Assembly: GCA_015660965.1 (NCBI GenBank)
Contig: JACTVG010000001.1
Location: 124,001 to 188,000, forward strand
Origin: Methanoregulaceae archaeon
GTDB lineage: Archaea > Halobacteriota > Methanomicrobia > Methanomicrobiales > Methanospirillaceae
Direction: 5' to 3'
DNA: 64,000 nucleotides
Positions 38,776-47,643 of this stretch are shown here, piece after piece. Position 1 is the first letter of the stretch, and every line of letters begins with the position of its first letter. A model generated the notes under the pieces. The model saw nothing but the letters and a program-made list of their open reading frames with translations, was not told where the DNA came from and did not search any database. The position numbers were made by a program, and so were the translations under genes.

Positions 38776-41154
38776 TTGACAGACAAAGATGACGCACAAC
38801 CTGATGATAGCTCATTAATGAAGATTCTAAGTGCTTTGAAAAAGCCTGCGGTAAGTGAAAAAAAGGAAGAGCATAAACCAGAAGAGCCCAAAAAGGCTGC
38901 TGAACCGGATGATACGAAACTTGGTAATGTCGAAGCAAACGATTTAAATGCACTTATAAGAGCGATATCATCTGGAAAAAAGGATGAATCTGCTCCTTTA
39001 TATGGTTCACCAACCTCTGGTGAGCCAAAAGATCAAATCTCTCCACAAACTGTCACCACGATTGACAGTAAGCAAGAATCTTCTCAAGAAATAAGTGCCC
39101 AAGATGTACGCGAATCGCTGGGTAAAATCGTAGAAGAAATCGGAGAGCACCTCCCCGCTGTCAAAGTAGATTTCGAGCCTTCTATCGAGAAAGTACCCAA
39201 TGTGATCGAAACAACAGAAGAAATCCCTATATTGCAACCTGATAAAGTCGATGTAGTTCCAAAAGCACCTGTTGAACAAGCAATTGCAAAGAAAGTTTCT
39301 GTGAGTCCTCCTACCGATGCAGACGAGAAAATTGTCTCAGTAGATCAGATTTCCGATTTAACAGGACTAATCCTTCCAAAAGGTACAACATTTAAAATCG
39401 AAGAACTAAGACTTCATGGTCGCGTTAATGTTTTTGAAGGTAAAGGAACTGGGGTATTGCCCCCAGAGATCAATGAGATTTGGCAGAGAGAATTCTCGAC
39501 GGGTATCTTTAAAGACTTTGACCTGGATTCAGATTTAATTAAGGAAAAAAAGGCACGGATCAGTGCCGGTTCAAAGTTTGGTATTTCGAACCTTTTCAAA
39601 GCACTGAGTTCGGAAGTCGAGGAATATAACCAAAAAATTCACGGTCCTCTTATTGACTTAACGTTCCATCCTAAACCCGGTATAGAAGAAATCGAGGTTT
39701 ATCCTGTTAACGAACCGTACGCACATGTCAGAATAATCTATGATCATTCTACTCACGAATACACGTACATTATTATCGAACCCTCACTAACTGAGCCGGA
39801 AAAAGATCTTCTAACTGAACTTAAGCAGCGACTATTCGAGACTCTTGATATCAACACGAAGGATCTGTCAAAGGAAGAGGCTCGGCTCAAACTCAGAGCA
39901 GCTGCAGATGAAATCATGCGTGATTATGGTATCAAATTAACACCCATAGCACGCGAAAAAATCCTGTATAACATGCATAAAGACTTCCTCGGAAATGGAC
40001 TCATTGATCCGATAATGCATGATAAATATATTGAGGATATTTCCTGTGATGGTGTTAACAGCCAACTATTTGCATACCATGCAAGCTACGAATCGATGAA
40101 GACAAATCTGGTATACCATAATGCGGAGGAACTTGACTCATTTGTCACGAAACTTGCTCAGCGGGCAGGAAAGTACATCTCAATCGCAGAACCGATTCTT
40201 GATGCAACGATGCCGGATGGTTCCCGTATTCAGATGACGCTGGGTCAAGAAGTAACCGCTCACGGATCGACATTTACTATTCGTAAGTTCAAAGACGAAC
40301 CAATTACACCAACTGATCTTATAGAATGGCACACATTTGCACCATTGTCAATTGCTTATATTTGGCTTTGTGTTGAACATGGCAAGTCTGCGATATTTGC
40401 AGGAGGAACTGCATCGGGAAAAACCACCTCACTAAATGCAATTGCGCTTTTCATTCCTCCAATGGCAAAAATTGTTTCTCTTGAAGATACCCGTGAAATT
40501 AAACTCCCACATCCTAACTGGATTCCCAGTGTTACGCGTGACTCATTCGATTCTGCGGGACGTGGAGAAATCAACATGTATGAGCTTCTCCGTGCTGCAA
40601 TGCGACAACGTCCTGAATATATCATCGTAGGAGAGGTCCGAGGCAAGGAATGCCAAACATTGTTCCAGGCAATGAGCACAGGTCACACCACATATTCTAC
40701 CACACACGCGGACTCGGTGTCCAGTGTAGTACATCGTATAGAGAACCCCCCGATGGATGTCCCTCGTAACATGTTATCTGCACTTGATTTCATTTGTATC
40801 CAGGTACAGGCACGTGTTGGGGGAAAACGTATCAGGAGAAATAAGCAGATTATTGAAATTTTGGATATTGATCCACGAACAAACGAATTAATCACAAATG
40901 AGGTCTTTAAGTGGCGTTCTGCAACTGATGAGATCAACTATTCTGGAAAGTCCTATCTTCTCGAAGAGATCATGGAGGCAAAAGGATGGAGCGAGAACCG
41001 AATGCGAGAGGAACTTAAACGACGGCAAGAGGTTTTGGAGTGGATGAGAATTAAGAAAATCCGAAATTACAAGGATGTATCAAAAATCCTGATCTCTTAT
41101 TACCGAGATCCCGAAGCTGTCATTGAAAAGGTGAGGAAAGACATCTATGAATAG
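38776..41154 (+). CDS. Type II/IV secretion ATPase (archaeal GspE/PilT family) with long N-terminal tail
   Basis: This 792-residue motor ATPase starts with an acidic, Pro/Glu/Lys-rich, probably disordered tail (residues 1-190). An N-terminal domain (about 195-420) follows, then the RecA-like core with Walker A GGTASGKTTS near 542, an Asp-box-type LEDTREIKLPH near 575, Walker B IIVGEVRG near 614 and His-box GHTTYSTTHAD. It drives assembly of type IV pilus-like filaments or archaella. The start is TTG with GGGGGGAT upstream. It overlaps the next gene by 8 bases. The tail is an unusual addition and a candidate docking site for MinD/roadblock partners. Confidence 0.88.
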   Translation: MTDKDDAQPDDSSLMKILSALKKPAVSEKKEEHKPEEPKKAAEPDDTKLGNVEANDLNALIRAISSGKKDESAPLYGSPTSGEPKDQISPQTVTTIDSKQESSQEISAQDVRESLGKIVEEIGEHLPAVKVDFEPSIEKVPNVIETTEEIPILQPDKVDVVPKAPVEQAIAKKVSVSPPTDADEKIVSVDQISDLTGLILPKGTTFKIEELRLHGRVNVFEGKGTGVLPPEINEIWQREFSTGIFKDFDLDSDLIKEKKARISAGSKFGISNLFKALSSEVEEYNQKIHGPLIDLTFHPKPGIEEIEVYPVNEPYAHVRIIYDHSTHEYTYIIIEPSLTEPEKDLLTELKQRLFETLDINTKDLSKEEARLKLRAAADEIMRDYGIKLTPIAREKILYNMHKDFLGNGLIDPIMHDKYIEDISCDGVNSQLFAYHASYESMKTNLVYHNAEELDSFVTKLAQRAGKYISIAEPILDATMPDGSRIQMTLGQEVTAHGSTFTIRKFKDEPITPTDLIEWHTFAPLSIAYIWLCVEHGKSAIFAGGTASGKTTSLNAIALFIPPMAKIVSLEDTREIKLPHPNWIPSVTRDSFDSAGRGEINMYELLRAAMRQRPEYIIVGEVRGKECQTLFQAMSTGHTTYSTTHADSVSSVVHRIENPPMDVPRNMLSALDFICIQVQARVGGKRIRRNKQIIEILDIDPRTNELITNEVFKWRSATDEINYSGKSYLLEEIMEAKGWSENRMREELKRRQEVLEWMRIKKIRNYKDVSKILISYYRDPEAVIEKVRKDIYE

Positions 41155-42070
41155 TTACGAGCGGTTCTGCTTTAATTTATTAGGAAAGCGGATGAAGGCA
41201 CGCCGGGATCAGTATGCTCAGCTAAGAAATGATCTCCTCTCCTCTCGCTCCAAAACCTCTTTTGAGGTGTATACTTCAACTGCAATTATCAGTTCAATTA
41301 TTGCCGGACTGGGAATGGCATTCTTTCTGGGTGCAATTACCTACCTACTCAATCTTCCAAAATTTTTCACATATAAAGGGCAAGTTCCCCAAAGTCTTAT
41401 CTTTCTTTCTGCACACAGCCTCATCCTTGGCACGATCTTCGTTGTACTTTTCTCTCTTGGGTTTTTCGGAGGATTTACCTACATCGCCTTTTTGATTTAT
41501 CCAAATATTATTGCTGGGAACCGGCGACGGAACATTGACGCCTCACTTCCCTATGCAATCAACTACATTACCTCAATGTCTACCGCTGGAATTACACCAG
41601 ATGAAATTTTTAGATTACTTGCGGACAGTCCGATCTATGGTGAGAGCGCTGTTGAGGCTCGGTACATCGCTCGTGAGATTGATATTTTCGGTAAGGATTT
41701 GATTGATTCTCTTCGTATTGTGGCTGCTAGTACGCCAAGTTCACGAATGAAGGAGTTTTTACAGGGTGCAATGGCAAGTATTTCTTCGGGTGGAAATCTT
41801 ACCGAATATTTTCGGACAAAGGCGAATCAATATGCTCTTGAAAATCGTCAAACGCAAAAGATGTTTCTTGAAACTCTCGGGTTAATCGCTGAATCATATG
41901 TTACTGCGGTTGTCGCTGGTATGTTGTTTTTAATTATTCTGCAGTCAATTATGTCGGTACTTTCTGGTGAAAAAACACCGTTATTTTTATACGCGATTAT
42001 TTACCTCATGATTCCCTTTGGCAGTATTATGTTTGTAATAATGATAGATTCAATGACACCGGAGACGTAG
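41147..42070 (+). CDS. TadC/ArlJ-like membrane platform protein (first copy)
   Basis: The 307-residue GspF/TadC-family protein has a cytoplasmic N-terminus, two membrane helices (about 45-75 and 85-120), a conserved cytoplasmic GspF domain (YAINYITSMSTAGITPDEIF, SSGGNLTEYFRTKANQYALENRQTQ) and two C-terminal helices. It forms the inner-membrane platform driven by the ATPase encoded upstream. The start overlaps that gene by 8 bases. The two paralogues in a row may form a heteromeric platform, as in several archaeal pili. Confidence 0.85.
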   Translation: MNSYERFCFNLLGKRMKARRDQYAQLRNDLLSSRSKTSFEVYTSTAIISSIIAGLGMAFFLGAITYLLNLPKFFTYKGQVPQSLIFLSAHSLILGTIFVVLFSLGFFGGFTYIAFLIYPNIIAGNRRRNIDASLPYAINYITSMSTAGITPDEIFRLLADSPIYGESAVEARYIAREIDIFGKDLIDSLRIVAASTPSSRMKEFLQGAMASISSGGNLTEYFRTKANQYALENRQTQKMFLETLGLIAESYVTAVVAGMLFLIILQSIMSVLSGEKTPLFLYAIIYLMIPFGSIMFVIMIDSMTPET

Positions 42071-42071
42071 T

Positions 42072-43106
42072 ATGGGAATGAAGGACACCTTCAATAATCT
42101 TCTCAACCGTGGACCATTTAAAAAGAAAGACATTCCAGAAAAGGATCTTGTCAAAGTTGAAGAAGAGGTCTACGAGATTACTCGAAAAATAGATGTTGAA
42201 CGCAAGAGTCGTGAGGGTATTGGGAAATTTTTTAAACACCCCATTGAGGTACTAACTGAAAAACCGATGAATATCCTCATTGTTTGCATCCCTCTTGCTC
42301 TCATCGTTTTTATTGGTGGTTTTATCGCGATGGTTCGGGAATATGGTATATCAATTCTTTTCGATTCCACTGTTATAGATGACTTTATCGTTTTTGCTGT
42401 TTTGATTGCCATAGTCCCCCTCGCTTTGTTAGACTTTAAAGAGGAACGTCGAATAAAATTATTAGAAGAGGCATTGCCCAACTTTTTCCGTGACCTTGCC
42501 GGTATGAACGACAGCGGTATGACGCTACCCAATGCTGTACATCTTGTCGCTAGTTCTGAGTATGGAACCCTCACTCCCCATATTAGGAAAATGGACAACG
42601 AAATGTCATGGGGTGTAGGATTTGTTGAGGCCCTCCATCATTTTGGGAGCGCTTTAGGCACCAATCTTTCCGATCGCAGTGTAGATCTCATTGCAAAGGC
42701 AAGCAAGGCAGGAGGAGATGCGAGTGAAGTTTTGCGAGCAGCTGCAAGAGATACTTTTGAAGTTGTGAACCTTGCACAGGAACGACGCAACAACATGTTT
42801 ATTTACGTAGTCATCGTTCTCGTTTCTTTTGCTGTATTCCTTTTTGTTATTGCAATCCTTGTGAGTACCTTCTTAACAACTATGGCAACGGCTGGGGCGG
42901 CCGCTGCTCATTCTGGAGCTCACGGATTCATGAGCACCCTTGATATTTCTACGTATAAGCGACTCTTTTCTCATGCTGCATTGATACAGGGTTTTTGTTC
43001 AGGACTCATGGCAGGACAAATGGGTGAAGGTAAAGCAATTGCTGGACTAAAATATTCAGCCATAATGGTGATAATAGCGTGGGTAACATTTCGATTTTTC
43101 ATTTAA
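42072..43106 (+). CDS. TadC/ArlJ-like membrane platform protein (second copy)
   Basis: The 344-residue paralogue carries a charged cytoplasmic N-terminus (about 1-55), two helices, the GspF domain (EEALPNFFRDLAGMNDSGMTLPNAVHLVA, LIAKASKAGGDASEVLRAAA) and C-terminal helices. It begins one base after the first copy ends. No pilin, major or minor, follows; the operon stops here. Its last codons (Arg-Phe-Phe-Ile-stop) fall inside the left arm of the 41-bp inverted repeat, so the transcript runs straight into that structure. Confidence 0.83.
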   Translation: MGMKDTFNNLLNRGPFKKKDIPEKDLVKVEEEVYEITRKIDVERKSREGIGKFFKHPIEVLTEKPMNILIVCIPLALIVFIGGFIAMVREYGISILFDSTVIDDFIVFAVLIAIVPLALLDFKEERRIKLLEEALPNFFRDLAGMNDSGMTLPNAVHLVASSEYGTLTPHIRKMDNEMSWGVGFVEALHHFGSALGTNLSDRSVDLIAKASKAGGDASEVLRAAARDTFEVVNLAQERRNNMFIYVVIVLVSFAVFLFVIAILVSTFLTTMATAGAAAAHSGAHGFMSTLDISTYKRLFSHAALIQGFCSGLMAGQMGEGKAIAGLKYSAIMVIIAWVTFRFFI

Positions 43107-43382
43107 TTTTTACCTTATTTTACACCAATTTCAAATAAAAAATGTGAAAATTTTAATATCTATATCAAATTCTTATTTGTTTGAAACAAGACAAAAAAGT
43201 ACAGTGATTAGATTGGAATCCATATCGATAACTTTATCCCAAGATTTTTCTTTCGGGTTCTTTCAAGGATGTATTAGAGATTTAATCCATCTTGGATAAA
43301 AAAAATATCATAAAACATCTCGAAAGACAATACACTTTGAGTGAAATTGGTGTAAAATAAGGTAAAAATTAAATGAAAAATC
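43093..43382. repeat. Perfect 41-bp inverted repeat enclosing 208 bp
   Basis: The left arm 43093-43133 (starts GATTTTTCATTTAATTTTTA, ends CACCAATTTCA) and right arm 43342-43382 are exact reverse complements over 41 bases. The enclosed AT-rich 208 bases have no ORF but contain a second, imperfect inverted repeat (TTTATCC-C-AAGAT at 43233-43245 with ATCTTGGATAAA at 43288-43299). The left arm covers the last codons of the second TadC gene, and the right arm reaches the stop codon of the converging eIF1 gene. It could be a MITE-like relic, an invertible segment or a bidirectional terminator. No flanking target duplication is evident. Confidence 0.85.
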
Positions 43383-43686
43383 AAGAAATATTATCCACAC
43401 TATATCCTTTCAATGTGAGAAGCTCTTTAACACGATCACGGTGATTTCCCTGAAGTTCAATTGAATTTCCCTTGACCGTTCCCCCACAGGCAAGTTTTCC
43501 TTTCATATATTTTGAAAGATCTTCAAGGTCAATATCCGTCGGATCAAGTCCTTCGATTACAGTAACTTCTTTACCGTACCGGCGTTTATTAACCTTAACA
43601 TTAATCCTCTGCTGTTCCTTTGCTACCTCCTCACAAATACATAGTTCTTTAGGTAGACCACACGTCGGGCAGATCCCACCAATCAT
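43381..43686 (-). CDS. Translation initiation factor eIF1 / SUI1 homologue
   Basis: This 101-residue archaeal aIF1 has a short zinc-ribbon-like N-terminus ([13 protein letters not shown]) followed by the SUI1 domain ([49 protein letters not shown]). It guards start-codon choice on the small ribosomal subunit. It converges with the secretion operon, and its stop codon is at the outer edge of the 41-bp inverted repeat. It is probably expressed alone. Confidence 0.9.
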   Translation of the reverse strand: MIGGICPTCGLPKELCICEEVAKEQQRINVKVNKRRYGKEVTVIEGLDPTDIDLEDLSKYMKGKLACGGTVKGNSIELQGNHRDRVKELLTLKGYSVDNIS

Positions 43687-43814
43687 TATACCTATTTTTA
43701 TCCGTTCTCTTTATTTATTCCTTGGCATTGCTGGATTTTTTAGTTTTTTGTATTTTTTTAAAAAAATATCGGACAATCGCCTTTTTTATGCCGTCCCTTT
43801 CAATATTGTTTAAC

Positions 43815-45257
43815 ATGTCCTTATTTGTGGTCGGCACCGCCTCTCATGTTGGAAAGAGTGTGACTGTTGCCGCCATATGTCGCTGTCTTGTAAATCGGGG
43901 GGTATGTGTGGCCCCATTCAAGTCACAGAATATGAGCCTTAATTCCTACGTGACATTTGATGGAGGGGAGATCGGGATGGCACAGGCTATGCAGGCGCAT
44001 GCCGCGAAACTTCTCCCGCAAACTGATATGAACCCCATTCTTCTAAAACCGAAGGGTGACTGTGTCTCACAAATCGTGCTTTTCGGTCGCCCTTACAAAG
44101 ATGTTCCAATCCAAAAATACTATTATGAAACTGATCGGTTACTTGATCAGGTGCTTTTAGCATATCATAGACTTAAGGAGAAATATGGGGAGGTTATAGT
44201 TGAGGGTGCTGGAGGAGCTGCTGAACTTAATCTCTATGATCAAGACATAGCCAATATTCGTTTGGCTCGGGCACTTGGACTCCCAATAATACTTGTTGCC
44301 GATATTGAACGGGGTGGTGTTTTTGCTCAAACCTATGGTACACTGTCTCTTTTACCGAACGATATCCGTCCACTTGTGAAAGGAATTATCATCAACAAGT
44401 TCCGGGGCGATCCTAAACTATTTCAGAATGGTATTCAAAAAATCGAAAAACTAACTGGTGTAAAAATTCTGGGTGTCGTTCCATATTTTGATCTTAATTT
44501 ACCGAGCGAGGACTCACTTTCAATCGGGGACAAAAAAGCTCGGAAAAACCTTGTTCGAATAGCGATTATTAGGTTGCCACGGATCTCAAACTTCACTGAC
44601 TTTGAGCTTCTCGAACGTTATGCAGCAGTGGAATATGTTCCACTTGGATCATCTCTTGATGAATATGACTGCGTAATTATCCCCGGCACGAAAAATACGG
44701 TTGAAGATCTCCAGGAACTCAAACGATCAACGATGGATGCACAGATTCTCATTGCTCGCAAACGCGGTGTGCCGGTGATTGGAATTTGTGGGGGCTATCA
44801 GATGTTGGGGCGGGAGATCATAGATGAAGGCTACGAGTCAGCAAAAGGGACATACGCCGGCCTTGGGTTGCTTGATGGGGTTACTCGGTTTGTTTCCTAC
44901 GAAAAAAACACTCGCCAGGTTACAAGAAAAGCAAACAACATTCAGCCGATCCTTTCCGAAATGGGGGAGGTCACAGGGTATGAGATTCATATGGGAGAAA
45001 CCCAACCTGGTGAAGATAAAGAAGCATTCTCGGGTGATGGGTTAGTAAACGAAGAAGGCCTTGTCTTTGGTACCTATATGCATGGCTTGTTCCAGAATCT
45101 TTCTGCTGTGAATTCACTCTTGTCCTATCTCTACTCAAAGAAAAATGTACATTTTAGTCATATACACGAGGCGAAAAAAGATATCTATGATGAACTTGCA
45201 GAAATATTTGAATCCCATGTAGATATGGACGCGATTACAAAATTGCTGATCGAATGA
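43815..45257 (+). CDS. cobQ: Cobyric acid synthase
   Basis: This is a 480-residue glutamine amidotransferase of cobalamin synthesis. It amidates the side chains of adenosylcobyrinic acid a,c-diamide. The N-terminal P-loop is GTASHVGKSVTVAA, followed by FKSQNMSLNSYVT and EGAGGAAELNL. The C-terminal GATase domain has the nucleophile in VIGICGGYQMLG and the His in YMHGLF. ATG 43815 is preferred over an upstream in-frame ATG at 43722 because the extra 31 residues are hydrophobic and absent from the family, and the P-loop then starts at residue 7 as usual. Methanogens need corrinoids for methyl transfer. Confidence 0.93.
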   Translation: MSLFVVGTASHVGKSVTVAAICRCLVNRGVCVAPFKSQNMSLNSYVTFDGGEIGMAQAMQAHAAKLLPQTDMNPILLKPKGDCVSQIVLFGRPYKDVPIQKYYYETDRLLDQVLLAYHRLKEKYGEVIVEGAGGAAELNLYDQDIANIRLARALGLPIILVADIERGGVFAQTYGTLSLLPNDIRPLVKGIIINKFRGDPKLFQNGIQKIEKLTGVKILGVVPYFDLNLPSEDSLSIGDKKARKNLVRIAIIRLPRISNFTDFELLERYAAVEYVPLGSSLDEYDCVIIPGTKNTVEDLQELKRSTMDAQILIARKRGVPVIGICGGYQMLGREIIDEGYESAKGTYAGLGLLDGVTRFVSYEKNTRQVTRKANNIQPILSEMGEVTGYEIHMGETQPGEDKEAFSGDGLVNEEGLVFGTYMHGLFQNLSAVNSLLSYLYSKKNVHFSHIHEAKKDIYDELAEIFESHVDMDAITKLLIE

Positions 45258-45294
45258 AAATAAATTGAAACCAATTTAGAGGTACGAAGGTGGA

Positions 45295-45561
45295 TTAGCC
45301 GATAATATTTGCAATATTATGAAAACCTTCTCCTTGTCGATCAGCACACTTGACGGATTCTATTTTTTTGAGATCTACTTCATCGGTTACTCGACTCTTT
45401 ATACAATAGGCAAGTGATGGAGACTTCACATATTTTCCCTGTACGAGAAATTCGCGTGCATGTATACAGAGTCGGCAATGCTGAACGGGCTCTTTTTTAG
45501 TTGATAAACATTGTACCATTCCTTCTGTTACAGGAAGAATACGGTGCCGGTCATTATCCAT
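45295..45561 (-). CDS. Hypothetical cysteine-containing small protein
   Basis: In this 88-residue protein the Cys/His residues (QHCRLCIHARE near 27-37, YCIKS near 53, KCADRQGEG near 71) could form a zinc or iron-sulfur site. No membrane or signal segment is present. I do not recognise the family. It lies between cobQ and the nucleotidyltransferase gene, opposite to both, so context gives no role. Cys spacing similar to small metal-binding methanogen proteins is the only clue. Confidence 0.5.
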   Translation of the reverse strand: MDNDRHRILPVTEGMVQCLSTKKEPVQHCRLCIHAREFLVQGKYVKSPSLAYCIKSRVTDEVDLKKIESVKCADRQGEGFHNIANIIG

Positions 45562-45623
45562 AGGTATCCCCGTTTGGATTAATTATCAGTATAGTTAAAA
45601 CGATCGAGCACAAAAAGCTCTGT

Positions 45624-46802
45624 ATGAAGGTGTGTATAATGTGCGGCGGTGAAGGCACCCGCTTACGCCCTCTCACATTCGAACGACCGAAACCTTGTAT
45701 TCCAATTGTGAATCGTCCATCTATAGAACACTTAGTTGCACACCTAACTAATCTTGGATTCCGCGAGATTGTCATTACCCTTGGTTATCTCGGCACAGCG
45801 ATTGAAGAAGCATTAGGTGACGGCTCACTTTTCGGTGCAACCATCACATATGTCCGAGAAAAAAACAAACTTGGAACCGCGGGGAGTGTCAAGAACGCTC
45901 AAAAATATCTAGATGGTCAGGACTTCCTTGTAGTCGGGGGCGATCATGTCACTGACTTGAATGTATTGGAATTCTACCGAGCACATAAAAAAGAAAAGGC
46001 AGTGGTCTCAATTGGGTTGATCAGTATCGATGATCCAAGTGAATATGGTATTGCTGAAATCGATGTTAATTATTCAATAAAAAGGTTTAAAGAAAAACCG
46101 TCACCCGGAGAAATTTTTTCGAACCTCGCAAGCACTGGTATGTATGTTTGTAGTCCCTTAGTTTTTGATACAATTCCCTCAGGAAAAAAATTTGATTTTG
46201 CTCGCGATCTTTTTCCACTCATGATGGAGCAGGGGCTCTCACTTAAGGGGTGGCTTGCACGTGGAAATTGGACAGATGTTGGGAGCCCCCACTCTCTCCG
46301 CCAAGCGGAACGTTGGATGCTTGCGGGAATGGCCTCCACAACAATAAATGGAGATTTATCAATGCATGGTTCTCATGTAAAGGGACCCGTTGAATTGGGA
46401 GATGCTGTAACACTTGGTAAAAATTCACGAATAATTGGCCCAGTAGCCGTTGGAGCCGGTACAACTATAGGAGACAACGTCCTTATCGGGCCGTATACTA
46501 GTATTGGCGAAAAATGTATCTTAAGAAATAACTCAAAGGTCTTTTCATCATCGCTCTATAACCGTGTTATTGTCGGAACCAATACAGCAATTAGTGGGAG
46601 CATTATTGATAATGACACTCATATTGGCGAAGGATGTAGTATTGAAAACGATACAGTGATCGGACCTCGTGTAGTATTGCGAGACAACGTTGTAGTCCAT
46701 TCCAAGACACGATTATGGCCAGAAGTTGTTGTTACAGATGGGTGTGTTGTCAAAGAACATGTGCTCAACCAAAAATTTGACGCACATTATGAAGGATCTT
46801 AA
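45624..46802 (+). CDS. Sugar-1-phosphate nucleotidyltransferase with left-handed beta-helix
   Basis: The 392-residue enzyme has a nucleotidyltransferase domain (residues 1-235): signature GGEGTRLRPLTFERPKPCIPI, VVGGDHVTDLN metal/nucleotide site, EKPSPGE and NWTDVGSP. About 130 residues of hexapeptide repeats follow (ITSIGEK-type turns, IIGPVAVGAGTTIGDN). It makes an NDP-sugar (GDP-mannose, dTDP-glucose or UDP-GlcNAc type; the specificity cannot be read). It may supply surface glycosylation. Its stop overlaps the convergent CBS-ParB gene by 4 bases. Confidence 0.88.
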   Translation: MKVCIMCGGEGTRLRPLTFERPKPCIPIVNRPSIEHLVAHLTNLGFREIVITLGYLGTAIEEALGDGSLFGATITYVREKNKLGTAGSVKNAQKYLDGQDFLVVGGDHVTDLNVLEFYRAHKKEKAVVSIGLISIDDPSEYGIAEIDVNYSIKRFKEKPSPGEIFSNLASTGMYVCSPLVFDTIPSGKKFDFARDLFPLMMEQGLSLKGWLARGNWTDVGSPHSLRQAERWMLAGMASTTINGDLSMHGSHVKGPVELGDAVTLGKNSRIIGPVAVGAGTTIGDNVLIGPYTSIGEKCILRNNSKVFSSSLYNRVIVGTNTAISGSIIDNDTHIGEGCSIENDTVIGPRVVLRDNVVVHSKTRLWPEVVVTDGCVVKEHVLNQKFDAHYEGS

Positions 46803-47587
46803 CCTTTTTTTGCGAGACGGTGAGTAAGGGCAACAAGTGGATGCCGGGCGTAATCGAGCACTTGGATATCGTCCAATGTTCGCAAATTCATTGCGTGTGC
46901 AGTCCTCTCCATACCTAGTTCTACATCTTGCGAAATTTCTATAATATAAGCATCTAGTGTAGTAATGCCAAGTTTTTTTGCTGCAACTGCACGGTGGTGA
47001 CCATCAACAAGAATGGTTAGGTTGGGGCGCTTCACAACTATAATTGGTTCTGCAAGACCTTTTTTAATCTCGTAGATCCTCCCTTCTAATTCGTCCTCAT
47101 AAATCTTGGATTGAGTCGGAAGAAGGTCACTGATCGGCACTGTGCCCCGATTCAAGGTCGGATCAACACCATACAATTTTTTAAGGGTCATTATAAAATT
47201 GAAGACCTTTTCAGGAGAAACATGTTCAATCTGGGAGCGGATTACATCGGAGTTTGAGATAATACCTATAAGGTGGTTCTTTTCATCCACTACGGGGAGT
47301 TTCTGGATGCCCGAACGGAAGATAACACGTGCGGCATCCGAGATGCTCATATCCGGATCTGCAACGATTAGATCGGTGGACATCACCTTATCAATTGGAG
47401 TTTCTGATGGGACAAATAGCAAATCACGTGCGGCTATATATCCAACGACCTGATTATTTGAAAGTACAGGAAATCCATCATGCTTTGTTGTTTGGATCTT
47501 TTCCATGACATCTTTTACCGTGCCAATTAAGTCGACACTAGCAACATCATAGGTCATGTAGTCCCGGACCTTTTTTTTGTCCATCAA
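46799..47587 (-). CDS. CBS-pair protein with ParB/Srx-like nuclease-fold domain
   Basis: In this 262-residue protein residues 5-120 form two CBS domains (MTYDVASVDLIGTVKDVMEKI, HDGFPVLSNNQVVGYIAARDL; MSTDLIVADPDMS, IQKLPVVDEKNHLIGIISNSDV). CBS pairs sense adenine nucleotides. Residues 145-230 are ParB-like (VPISDLLPTQ, EPIIVVKRPNLTILVDGHHRAVAAKKLG). The VDGHHR motif is the conserved catalytic or nucleotide-binding site of this fold, which in ParB binds CTP. The output is unknown; an energy-responsive regulator is inferred. It is not part of a parAB locus. Confidence 0.82.
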   Translation of the reverse strand: MMDKKKVRDYMTYDVASVDLIGTVKDVMEKIQTTKHDGFPVLSNNQVVGYIAARDLLFVPSETPIDKVMSTDLIVADPDMSISDAARVIFRSGIQKLPVVDEKNHLIGIISNSDVIRSQIEHVSPEKVFNFIMTLKKLYGVDPTLNRGTVPISDLLPTQSKIYEDELEGRIYEIKKGLAEPIIVVKRPNLTILVDGHHRAVAAKKLGITTLDAYIIEISQDVELGMERTAHAMNLRTLDDIQVLDYARHPLVALTHRLAKKG

Positions 47588-47643
47588 TACAGCTTATGAT
47601 GCTGAAGACTTGAATTCATCGTTGAAAAAAAGTAGGTAAAAAT

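Noticed and set aside
43722-43814. Longer N-terminus for cobyric acid synthase
   Set aside because: The added 31 residues are hydrophobic and absent from the family, and the P-loop start is correctly placed from ATG 43815.
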